Shown one piece after another: positions 21,301 through 32,601 of a stretch of DNA of 64,000 nt. Within the stretch, counting starts at the first letter, position 1, and every line of letters starts with the position of its first letter. The position numbers and the translations under genes are program-made. Source of the stretch: Acanthochromis polyacanthus (taxonomy: Eukaryota; Chordata; Actinopteri; Pomacentridae); NCBI RefSeq assembly GCF_021347895.1, contig NC_067117.1:19288858-19352857 (forward strand), read 5' to 3'. The notes under the pieces were generated by a model. It saw nothing but the letters and a program-made list of their open reading frames with translations. It did not search any database and was not told the origin of the DNA.

Positions 21301-24300
21301 AATTCAAAATGCTTTGTTGCTAGAAGCTGCAGCACACTATATCTCTCACTGTTCAGCTCATACTGTTTAAATAACCAACAAACTACAAACAGAACAATGT
21401 AAGCCTTAAGCTTAATGAAATCCATTAAGCCGTGACACAAAGGATTTGTTAACTTCATTTGTCAGCATGTACACATTTATAGAGAGTATTCTAAATACAG
21501 ACATCTGCATCTCTTCATTAATGCCAAGTTTTCTGGAAGTCCAAATAAACGCACAACTCCAAACAGAGCGACAGTGGGCTATATATGTATTAAAAGGATT
21601 ATTCTGAAAGATCTATACTGGTGGGGTTTTCCCCTTGAGCATTAATAAACTGAGCTTAAAAACATGAAACTGGACAGACACACAGTCTGGGAAGGAAATG
21701 GCAACGTTGTCGTAACTCCTAAGCTTTTCAAGACAATGCATGCTGAAAAGTGACTTGCAGACAGCCTATGCACAGACATTTTCCACCCAAACACTTGGCT
21801 ATAGCTCTGTTTTGAAAATACACTGCAAAGTCTCTGTTGAGTTTGACCCACTTTTGCGATACAGAGATAATAAACACGTCGAGAATACAGCTCACAGCTC
21901 CATGACGGCTCTCAGAGTCTTGACTTGCTGACTGAAGCAAAAATGAAGCTCATTTGGATCACGCAGCTCCAAAAAGCAGATGTCTATAATTACTCACATT
22001 TTCGAGATGAATCAAAAAGAGTTTCTGATTTAAATTTTCCCTGCCTGCCTCAGTGGTGCAGTGGGCATATGTGATGTGTTGTTAGAGGCTGAGGAGGCGG
22101 CTGCTGATGACTGTCTCATGGCTGTCAGGAGGAGAGACACAGCTTTGACCCAGTGAAGCCTGGTCAGTGTGTATACTGTAAGCCAATCAAAATGTGGATA
22201 CTGTCTCACACAGTGTTTCAAACATTTAACACATTAAGATGCATTCATATAAACTGCACACTGTGACTGACCAGCATATCTAAGTGACTTGGAAAAGCTG
22301 AATGGTCATATAGAGTTAGTGTGTGAAAGTATGTGGCTGTTGCTGTGACTTAAAGCTGCTTTAATCAATACTTTTTTTTAATTAACACTTGATCAAATTA
22401 ACCCATAACAAACCCACAGAAATGATCACCTGATTCTGCAGTTTCCCTCTGCTCTATGGAACATTTTTGTGGCTTTCAACTTGTTCAGTCTCACTACTGT
22501 CGTGAGCATTAGGTAGTTTTTGATCCACAATCTCCACTAAACCAACTGTACAATCCCTGCACAGCACCAAACGGCTAAAGCTACTTGCTTGTGATTATTT
22601 AGCAGCTTTTTGTTTTTTTTCCCCCTCCTTGAGCTGGTAAACAGTCTAACAAAGAGCTGGTGTTGGATATTGCGCTTTACAGAGAAAGACAAGAGGGTCC
22701 TGTAAACACTAAATCTGCAATCATTCACTTGTCAATTAAACAATAACAGTTGGTGTTGCTAGCATTTCAGATGAACTGCATGTTGTGGCAAAACAAGAGC
22801 AAATCCAAAACCCAAGAGCAGCTCTCCTGCATGCTTTAATGATTTGCATTGACTTTGAATAAACTTTGCATACTGCAACAGACACTAAGAAATACTATCT
22901 GTGCTGCACTAGATCATCATGTTTACTGTAGACGGAAAGGACAAAAAGCACACGCCGCTGGAAGGTCTTTAGAAGAAAATACTTGACCTTGCTAGTGAAT
23001 GAGTGACTCCTGGTTGTCCTTGTAAAACAGTAACTAAATGCAAATACAATACACACCAGCAAGCCAAGGATCTGGGTTTTGTATTATTGTTGAATGTTTA
23101 TTTAAGATAGAAACTCCTGGTCATGCACACTGCAGTAATCTAATAATTTAGACTCTGCAGACTCATGGCTGTAAGTTGGGGTGGTCACTGAGGAAATCAT
23201 CACTCATGCAATAAGTAAAACAAACAGCTTGGGCTGTAAAAACTGCTCAAACAAGTTCTGCAGTGGATGTGATGGAGGGAGCAAAGTACAGCAGTGGCCA
23301 CGATGAGCAGCCAAGTCTGGACTTCTTTAAACATCCTTCATTCCTGCTCTCTGTAAAACTATCACTTATCTGGCATGCTCGAACAGATGTTGAGGGTCTG
23401 GCTGATCCCCATATAAAGAAGAAAGATAAATTCAGGATATAGAGAGCTGAAACCAATGGAGACTGAATCAATACACTTAATTTTCCCAAAAAACTGTCAC
23501 TCTCGAACTATCAGTATACATTATTATGATCTTGCACTCATTTAACAAATTTCGCAGTCCAGGCAACAAGTAAATAAAAGTTCAAAGAAACCACATCCTC
23601 CTACAAACCCATCGAGAGTCGAACATGTTCCCATCTTGTGGCTCACTCATCCTCATTAATTAGATTCTGTTGTGACTGGGATTAGACTGGTCCTCTCCAG
23701 TCGTAAAAAGCTCAGTGGTTTGAACTTTTTAAAGAGCCCAACACTGAGCTGCAGAATTCCATTATGTGCACATGCAAAGCAGTCGGATAATTTATATGCC
23801 AAAACACTCTCCGCTCGCTGAAGTATGGGCCATCGGCATCAATTAAGTCCCAATCAAAGGACTTAAAAATGCAAAGCAAAAGACAATGTGCTTGTCTTTG
23901 TCACTCTGTCTTTGTCAGTGTGCATTCACTCAGAAAGCTTGAGATGCTGTGGGCTGTCGATGTGAAACAGTCCCACCAACTGTGCTCGGGATCACAAAAA
24001 AGCTTTGGAGAGTGCAGTTACATTAGCTTTGTGCTGCCTTTGTGTGTCATAAAGATAAGGTTTCATTAAAAAAAAGAGAACAGTGAGTAGGGATCAGGAC
24101 TGTGCACAGTATTGCGCAACTGAAAAAAAGTAAATGTGTAAACTGGGCTTACAACATCATCTGGCTCCAGAACTTCACTCACACATGATCAGCAAACTTA
24201 GAGGGGGAAACAAAGTCACTTGTGCAGACCTGCAACTCACGTTCTGAGTTAGTGGGTCAGTGGACCACTTTAACTCTGAAACCAGAAAGTAACAACGGAC

Positions 24301-24654
24301 AAGAAGGAAACTCAGAAAGGAAACTCAGATGTTACTTTACCATGTTTGCAGGAGTTTCTCCTCTGTCAGTTAGAAAGTTTTTTCATTTTTTGCTCCTGAA
24401 TCCTCTCCAGACAGCCTCTCTTGTCTATGAGCTAAGAGACTTGTCATGTTCAGTACATCCACAACAGGAGTTGGCTAAAGTGCATCCACATGACAGTCAG
24501 TTGTCTTGATTGAAAAGTAATTAAAGTCAATTCCATTCTTCACAGACTTTCCACAAGTCTGAATGTGTTGCACAGAAAGACTGTCAAGCTGCCTGTTGAT
24601 CCTTTAGCTCTTCTTTCACTTCTCTTTCGCTTCTCCGGCTACTCCAGAGTGTTT
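18358..24654. other. Non-coding DNA, nothing recognised
   Basis: Six kilobases of mostly unique-looking, AT-rich sequence with a TTTG/T-rich run near 18787-18822. Open frames are short and have no family resemblance. Confidence 0.6.
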
Positions 24655-24738
24655 GAGGGAGAGAGAGAGGGAGAGAGAGAGAGGGAGGGAGGGAAGGAAG
24701 GAGGGAAGAGGAGAGTGTCTGAGAGGGGGAGGAGAAAA
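24655..24738. repeat. GA/GGA-rich purine tract
   Basis: Mixed GAGA, GGGA and GGAA repeats with almost no pyrimidines on the plus strand. Confidence 0.9.
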
Positions 24739-25500
24739 GCGTTCCCTTTCAGAGGAAATCCCCCTCGAGGCTTTTCAGAGTTTCTTTGCACTCTCTCAAA
24801 CACACAGGCTTTATCACACACCCAAGCACACCCACAGACACAATATGTCACAAATGGAAACACAAAGGCTTCACAGAAACACTCAACTGAGTGTACAGTG
24901 TCTGTTACTGTCTGCAGTGTAAGAATTTAAACTTCTCAGTCCATCCCACTCTGTCATGCATGTAAACATACACATGCATGAGTACACGCAGATGTAAGCA
25001 TACTCCCTTGGCCCAGAATCAGAGAGTTGCAGCACTCCAGACCCTCGTTTGTGGCCCCTTTCTTTCTATTTTAATCACTGGGAGCTTTTAGAGGGCTAAG
25101 TCGGCCTTTCTTCTCTCTCCTGCACCTCATAGGCTTCCACTGTCTGTTCCAGGCTTTCTCATTTCCTCTCTTCGGCAATTGTCTTCCGGCAGACTGCCCA
25201 GTGTTTAACTCATATCAAAGAGAGAGACAGCAGAGGGGCTTCCCTGCAGAGTCCCAGCCAAGCAGCAGCAGCAGGCATGTGAGGAGGTCTGCTGTACCTC
25301 CACTTTCAGTCTGAGGAATGTAAGGCTACGCCCTTTGGACTACATTTTATGTCTGGAAATGGAAGATGTATCGAGTACGAAGCCCCTGGACCTGCTACTT
25401 CTAGAAGTGATTCATCACCGAGACATTCTTTGAGGAAAAAGATTGACAGGCCACCGTTTATTTCTATGGGCTGAAGGCCAGAGAGTGAATGTGAGAGGGG

Positions 25501-27280
25501 TGGTTTAGACAAGCACCTCACAGCTGGCCTCAACCTCTGTCTGTTTGTTCATTCGAATTCCAGAAATTGCATGAAAGGACATGAATATCTCATCATAATG
25601 AGAAGAGGCAGTATATATTTCTTTTAATTAAACGTTCAGGTGAAGCTGCGGTGTAGAAATATAAAAAGAAACCCTCGCTCCAACTTTCTCAATATCTGCG
25701 GTCTCCCACTGCAGAAACTGCAGTCTCTTGAACATTCCTTGCATGTTTTTCTTTCACAGAAAGAAAGCAATGCTAATTTGTCTTTCACCCTAACCACAAA
25801 ACTATGTAGGTGACGTTCTTCAAATGTGGTACATAATTCCACACTCCGGCTTTCCTTGCTGCTTCATTCTCTCCTCTTTATGACTTGCTTTATGCACCAC
25901 AACTTGTGTTTTTCATGTGGACATTTGTTTTATGAAAAACAAAGAAATAGCTGCAGCTTAGAGTTCCTGAATTTTTCTTGCCTGTTTATTGTGATGTGCA
26001 TCCGAAACACTTTCTACAAATCTGCATATCTCTTTCCCTTTTTGGGTATGTAAAAATACAAGACTCAAACAAGAGACTGAACATGAGGAAGGATATCCAA
26101 ATATGCTGGTTAATACTAATTCAAGTAGGTTCAGTATACCTAGTGTTGATATTTGTAATTAGAGGAGCATGAAACCATATTTTTAATGCCAAGACTGATT
26201 TTGAATCCTAAATCTGACAGATTTTGAGTGGACAGGTGTGAACACAACACTGACATGTTCCATTTTATAAAGCTGATATTGCAAATGTGTTTACGACGGG
26301 GATGTCACAAAATCTGATACTTTAGTACGAAATTGAAGTTGTGGAAAAAAACACTCCAAGAGTTGTGACCAGATATATTTTTGAATTGGTGAATTACCCT
26401 TATATTTATCGGAACACTTTAAGGACACACAGAAATAATTCAGAGTGCAGAAAGATCCCAGGCCCAGGCCGGGAGTTGAACCGGGGATCTTCTTGCTGCA
26501 AGGCGAAAGTGCTAACCACTACTTCACTGTGCAGCCCAGAGGTCAGATTCTGAATCTAAAATTGTTGGTTTGTGAATAGTAAAAGCCACATCTGCAGCAC
26601 AACAGTATAGAATGTTGCATACACAACATTCACTAAGACCAGAACTACTTTTTTTAGGTGAACACAATGTGAGCTGGATGTATAAACTTTGCACTTGTGT
26701 GCTCGAGCTATAAAAAAGCTATGTTAAATAATGTTGAAATAAATTAATTTGCTAGCTTTTTCCAATTTGGTGTTAAGAATGAGCAGTATTTTATTGTGAC
26801 ATTAGCAAAAGTTGTATGTTCACACGCGCAGGAGATGACATGAACGTTAATTTGTTCATCTTGTATCTTTCTAACTTTGTATATTGTTTGGCGCTAAGCA
26901 GGTGTGATAGTGGTGGTTTAGACAAGTGCCCCTTACCATGTTTGTTCAATCAAATACTAGAAATTACACAAAAATCCATGAACATCTTCATCATCATGGG
27001 AAGAGGCAGTATGTATCTCTTTCAAATAAATGCTATGACTTGAAAGATGACATATACATTACATTATTTTGCTATCTTTTTGTTTTTTGGTTTGCTTCGT
27101 TGTGTGTTTGTGTGCTTGCTAAGAATCAGTGTTATTTTATTGTGAGATTACCAAAAGTTGTGTATTGATACACTGAGGAGATGTGTATCAACATTAACAC
27201 TCATTTGTTTATCTGCTAACTTTACAACTTTGTAAATTGTTTAGTGCAAGGCCGGTGGAGTAGAAGTGGTTTATTAGAGG
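25501..27280. repeat. Diverged local duplication
   Basis: TGGTTTAGACAAG begins a 120-130 bp segment at 25501-25635 that recurs, diverged, at 26914-27030; both contain CAGTAT preceded by GAAGAGG. A second unit, TAAGAATSAG-TATTTTATTGTGA through AACTTTGTA-ATTGTTT, occurs at 26770-26900 and again at 27117-27250, ending in both cases just before a GTGGTTTA motif. The block therefore looks like an old tandem array with a period near 350 bp and an outlying copy. No coding potential or known repeat name is recognised. Confidence 0.6.
26451..26537 (-). repeat. SINE head fragment, reverse orientation
   Basis: Read on the minus strand it begins GGGCTGCACAGTGAAGTAGT, then GGTTAGCACTTTCGCCTTGC and a good B box, GGTTCAACTCC. 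Only the 87-bp tRNA-like head and the first bases of the body remain. It belongs to the same family as the copies at 5.3-6.0 kb. Confidence 0.8.
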
Positions 27281-30200
27281 TTTTTCTCTTTCTGCCTTCT
27301 ATCTTACTCTAAAATGACGGAAATGAGCATCATTGAAAGTTAATCTAGCAGTGAATGTATTGCTGTATATTGTCCCTATGAGCAACACATTTCACATTTT
27401 AGTCAATAGGATCTATTATTGACAAAAAAATACTGGTTATTGCAGTTTAAATTAAAAAATATATATAAATATTGTTGGCATCACTGTTTCCAAATGACCT
27501 CAGACACATTTGTTTGATTTATTTTTAACTAAATATAGTAGACAATACAATACATCTGTGATGAGCAAAAACTGGCCTCATTGTCAAGGTCCAGACCAAT
27601 CCTGGCTGTCTTCCCAGCAGAAACGTGACTGGAGCTGGGAGCGGGCAGGATGAAAGCAGGCCACACTAACACAAGCCCTGCTTCATGAAAACCAGATGGG
27701 CTGTCCATCTAAACCGGTGGTGGTGGTGGTGGGGTTTGAGGTGAGGAGGGGCTGTTCTGTGCCGTTTCGTGAGTCAGTAAAGGCTGACATTTGATATACA
27801 TAACACACGTAGGTATACACACAGCGTACCAGACAAAACTAGACAGAGAAATGTACACAGAGATACACAGAGATGGAGAGTTCCGGAGATAATGCCTCGG
27901 CCGGGAAGTCTGGAGCACACACCCATGTCATTAGGCAACTACATAAACATGCACATGTATTGCGATTTCTTAAATACAGACATAAACACATTTGCACACA
28001 CTTACAAACACAAACACAACAGGATGAGCCCCTGGGTGCTCCATGTTCCCTTCCTCCCTCTGTGTCTAATTGCTTCCCAGTAAGCTGGAGACCCCTGAAG
28101 CAACCAAGCAGGACCCCTTCAGTGATTTACTTCAGACCAGCAAATGCCCGCATAACCTCCATTGCAGACACAGCAGCATACAGCCTTGATAGTCTATAAA
28201 GCATGACTCACAGTGAGTGTGCACACAAATATCGCTGTTAAAGAATGGGAAAGCACCAACTCTCCTCTGAGCCATCTACCCCACGCATCACTGCTTGGAT
28301 CAATTACCTGACTCCATTTACTCTCCAAGCCCATATTCATTAACTTTAAGTGTCGCAGGTTGTTTTCATTTTAACACAGTGGAAAAAGCTATCTCAGCAC
28401 TGATAATTCACAGAATGTGTTTTGCTTTTGGAACAGGCCCAAATTTTTACAGCATCTCACCGACAAAAATATGAAGTGTTCCGTCTCAGTGACGAATGTC
28501 TGAATAGCTCTCTGTTGTAATCACTCCCATCCTGATGGGACGAGATGAAAGCAGGAAGGAGAAGACAAAGGGGTGATCTGTCTCTCCCTTGTTTCACTTT
28601 CCCAGAGTGAGCAACCTTATCAGCGTCTGGAGATCTGCTGCTGTGACTGTGACACAATTTCCTGCCCGACCCCAGCCTGTCAAGATTAGTGGGGGCCCAA
28701 CGGCTTGCGATTTAGACATTTGTGCTCATTCAAGGAGCAGAAGAAATAGAAGTCGTTGCTTCTTGTTCATCAGTATCTGTCTTCACCACAGATGTGTTTT
28801 TGTGTGAGGTATTTCGGGGTCTTCTAAGAGTGGATTTAGGGCATGTTTTGAGTAGTGTGTCAGTCTGTGTGGCACTAAAGACGAAATAAGCGTCTTGTGA
28901 AGAAAAGATGTTCATTCAAGGACATTCCAGGTGTCAGTGGATGGGACTTTATGCATGCTTGTGTTTGTCTTTCATTGTTCATTCAGGTGCTGTTGAATGA
29001 TACACCTTGACATTCCCAAATGTTCATTTTCCCGTCTAATTGTAAATCCATCAGTCTATCGAGTTCTACATAAAACGCTCCATTTTTTATGGCTAATAAA
29101 AGACAGGACAGAGGCGCCTCCAACACTCTAAATTGCTTTCCATCTGTCCCACTTTAATAGATTTGTTCCCACAGAGATTTTACAATGAGACATCACATTT
29201 TAATACTGTGAGGAGGCCTCACTGGGATACAAATACATCCTTCTTGAAGCTAATTGTAATTCTATAATGATGCTGTGCTTCTTACAGAAACACTATGTAA
29301 TGGCAGTACCGTTAAGACAAAAGACTTAATAGTGTGTAATGAAAAAAAAAACCTTTTAAAAACAGCTTATCATTTATTATACAGAAGTACTGCCTGGTGA
29401 AATTTTAAACATTACTCAAACAATACAGCAAATTGACACTACTTCAGTAAGACTCATTATAATCGTCTATAGATGCCCTTTATAGTGCAGCATTTCCGAT
29501 ATCCTCTTGGTCATGCTCTCTGCAACCCAGATTGTCGTCATGTTGTTATATCACAAAATCCTGTTCATACCAAATCCACAATATGAACTTCAAACCCTTT
29601 GGGAAAACAATGCGCTTTGCCAATGAATACCACACAGCTGCAATCGAGGATATAGCCTGAATCTATCTGTGTGAGAGCTTAGGAGAACAAATACTGAGAA
29701 TAATGGAGCAGGCATGCTCAGCAGGAGATGAGTAATGCATTAAAGGCCTCTCAAACTAGAAACATCTTGAAAATGAAGGAACATTTGCTCCATACTCTTT
29801 CTGTAGGCTTTAACCAGACAATCAAGTGGGTAATTTTATGTGAAATGTTTGTGGTTTTGTGATATCACATCAATTTCTAGCACAGTAATTGATGATCGTA
29901 CAGTGAGCGTCTTTACAGTAATTGTTTCTCCAGAGATGCCTTTGCAAATTCAAATTAATAACTTTCCATGTCTGTGGAATATGTGCGAGCGTTTTGTTCA
30001 CAGACAGAAGTAAAGCTTTAGAGGCAATATTGATTATTGTCATATGTGGGAGTCTTATGGTGGACCCACTGAGCAGTTCCACATGTTTTGGTTGGTCCCT
30101 TTCTGTCCTGGTGTATTTTTCTGAGAGCCACAGTGCTGAGAGGCTTTAACCTCAGCTGGCCACTGCTGGGTGCTATTCCAGTGTAGGAAGCAGGTGTTAA

Positions 30201-31527
30201 ATTCACAACAGCACCCAGAGGGAAAAAAAAAAAAAATGACGGCAAGCTGAGGGACAAGAATGTGGGAAGCTTGAGAGTTTGGCTCAAAACGCTTTTTTTC
30301 CTCTTCTCCTATTCAGAATAAAATCATGCCAGCAGTCATGCTAGTGACCCCATGAGGATATAATGCTCATTGCACAGCAGAAAACAAACTTTAGAGACAG
30401 AAAATTATTGTACGCCATTGTGCTTTAGCCTACACAATGTTGGCACAAGGGGAGAACAGAAAGCCTGTTCTCAGATTGTATTTCCTTGCTGACAAACAGC
30501 ACATTTGCGATGTTGTTTTGTGTGTGCATAGAAAAGTGAACCAAATTCAAAGTTCCAATATCTCAGACTTGGACTGTAATTAAGAAGCTGCTGAGTCAGC
30601 CCTTTCAGACTCAGCTGCTCATAATTACAGTTTGAATAATAGGATAAAAGACAGAATACTGTATTTTGTGAGCCTCAGGTGTTTTTATCTTTTCTTTGAG
30701 CTGATATACCGAACCGCGCTAACCCACATTTAGTTAACATGATAACAGGTGTTGAAAACCAAGATACTCTAAGTATTTTCATGTGGCTGTTGTTACCATG
30801 GAAAATGTATGCAAACTGCATATTAACATGCTACAATTAGCGTGAAAAGTTTGTGTTATGTTACCATGCCAACTTTGTTTTTCACTCATGTGATTGCATT
30901 TAAGTAATTGTTTGAACCCCTGCTTACCTTTGAGTAAGTACTTGTTACTCTAGAGTAGCATTTTTACCTGAGTGCTTTTGACTTGAACCTCTGGTAACAT
31001 CAGAGCTGTTATAAAGGAGAGGAGACTTGTCACTCGCCAGGAAAGGAATCTATTAGAGAATTCTCAAACACCAGAGATGATGTCTGTATGTCATTTATCC
31101 CATCTTCCCTCATAGTCTCACACAGCCAGAACTATCTCCACAGTGCTGTGTCTGCAGTGGAGAATGTTCTGGCTGCACCAAGAGGAAAACGATGCCCTGA
31201 TGTGTTTGTATTGTATTGTACTTTTGACCAATCGCTATGATTTTGTATTAAGCTCAGGATGTAGGGATGGTGTCCCTGCAAAATAGCGACAAGGCAATTA
31301 TTTTGATAGAACATCTGCATTCAGGTGGGGTCGTTAATATTGATAATTCCCCCCAAAAAACTAAGCAAAGCTACATTCAAATCTTCAGCAAAGCTATAAA
31401 TTTTCACCATGTGGGTTGCTAATGAAGGGTATTTTAAAAATGGTTATATGCAGATAGCAGAAGGGGAGTCAAACTCCCTGCAAATCAGTAGAAGTGGAAG
31501 ACTTATACCAGAAATCTGAATCTGGAG
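27281..31527. other. Non-coding DNA, possibly with conserved elements
   Basis: No gene is seen. A (GGT)n run lies at 27716-27733 and short A runs at 29341 and 30222. Around 29.0-29.2 kb are TAATTG and TTAATA motifs in an otherwise unremarkable setting that could suit a regulatory element, but this cannot be judged from one sequence. Confidence 0.5.
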
Positions 31528-31816
31528 AGTCCGACCAGGGCCGGCTCTCCCTATACGCGAATTAAGCGGCTGCTTAGGGCCCCGCCGCCACTAGGGGGCC
31601 CCCGAATTGACTGTGTCTGAAGGTCTGACCCACAGACTGCCATCTAACTTTACTTGCTTCGGACTAACCTGGCAACCACCCAACACGCGTTGTAAGTTCA
31701 GTGTCGCTGATTGGGCGGCAGCTGCAGCCCCAGACATGTGTCAAAATATTTGGTTGGTTGATCAAAAACTGGCATCAAGGAGGATGTTTAGAAGAAGAAC
31801 AGAAAAAAAAAACAAG

Positions 31817-32215
31817 ATGACGCACGTTTATCCTTCAGGTGTGGAAAAAAGGAAAAAGAAGAAGGAGGACGAACAAAAGAGAGATAGCAAGGTAATTTTT
31901 GAAAACATCAGTTGATTGTTTTGTGGATACTATGATTGTGTGTCTCATTTTTAAATGCACTTGTTGTCCTTGATATATTCAGCTCAGCTGACGGTAACCA
32001 AATCGTTGTTGCTAATGCTAGCACTGTTTAGCTAGCGGCGCGGTCAATTTCTAAGTACAGACAGCTTCTATATTGATGTGTTTTCTTGTATTATAGATTA
32101 AGATTAAGCTCGGTTCCTGCAGCTTTCACATTGTTTATAGGATGAAGTAGAACAATATACTCACCCAGAAGGCTTTCCTGATCCAAACAGTGCTTCAGGA
32201 GACCATGATGAAATA
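31817..32215 (+). pseudogene. hAT transposase N-terminal relic, two exon-like pieces
   Basis: From ATG at 31817 the frame reads MTHVYPSGVEKRKKKKEDEQ and KRDSK, matching the basic PSG-x-x-KRKKK start seen in many hAT (ZMYM1/TTF-type) transposases. It meets a possible donor AGCAAG|GTAATT at 31890. After TGTTTATAG near 32139, a second piece reads DEVEQYTHPEGFPDPNSASG. No BED finger, catalytic domain or dimerisation domain follows, so this is a truncated relic. The host element's right half has been replaced or deleted. Confidence 0.5.
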
Positions 32216-32283
32216 TTGGTGAAACTAATGAGTTTTTGGACGATTAATGCAGTTTTAGAAGTGGCGCTATACATGCCATCCGA

Positions 32284-32391
32284 GCTCCTCGACTTTGGAG
32301 CGACCTGCCAGGGGAGATAAGGCGTAAGGAGTCTGCTGCTTCTTTTAAGTCACTTTTAAAAACATACTTTTACAGAACTGCTTTTATGTGA
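32284..32391 (+). mobile_element. LINE ORF2 C-terminal fragment inside the hAT element
   Basis: The frame APRLWSDLPGEIRRKESAAS followed by FKSLLKTYFYRTAFM and a TGA stop is the C-terminus of an L2-like fish LINE reverse-transcriptase protein. It is intact over 35 codons. It lies within the hAT boundaries, so it either inserted into or was captured by the DNA transposon. Confidence 0.75.
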
Positions 32392-32434
32392 TGTTGTCTT
32401 TTTAGTCTTTTTAGTCTTCTATTTTATCTTCCTA

Positions 32435-32435
<1 letters not shown>

Positions 32436-32509
<74 letters not shown>

Positions 32510-32548
32510 CTCCCAAATATATATACGCCCATATATATATATAAGCCC
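32436..32548. repeat. (CA)n/(TA)n compound microsatellite
   Basis: About 25 CA units flanked by TA and TATATA(C/G) runs, inside the hAT element. Confidence 0.95.
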
Positions 32549-32601
32549 AAAGTGATCCTGCTTAGGGCCCCCTGATGTCCAAAGCCGGCCCTGAGTCCGA
32601 C

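Larger units (their letters stand above)
31536..32593 (+). mobile_element. hAT-family DNA transposon, internally degraded, with intact ends
   Basis: The element starts CAGGGCCGGCTCTCCC and ends in the reverse complement of CAGGGCCGGCTTTGG; 11 terminal bases are perfect inverted repeats. It is flanked by an identical 8-bp direct repeat, AGTCCGAC, at 31528-31535 and 32594-32601, the target-site length of hAT elements. Subterminal GCTTAGGGCCCC occurs in both arms in opposite orientation. Inside are a transposase N-terminus relic, a LINE fragment, and a CA/TA microsatellite. At 1,058 bp it is far too short to encode a full transposase, so it is non-autonomous. Confidence 0.88.

Noticed and set aside
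24565..24930. 121-codon plus-strand frame and its minus-strand mirror
   Set aside because: The Arg/Glu/Gly-rich and Ser/Pro-rich translations come from the GA-rich tract at 24655-24738.
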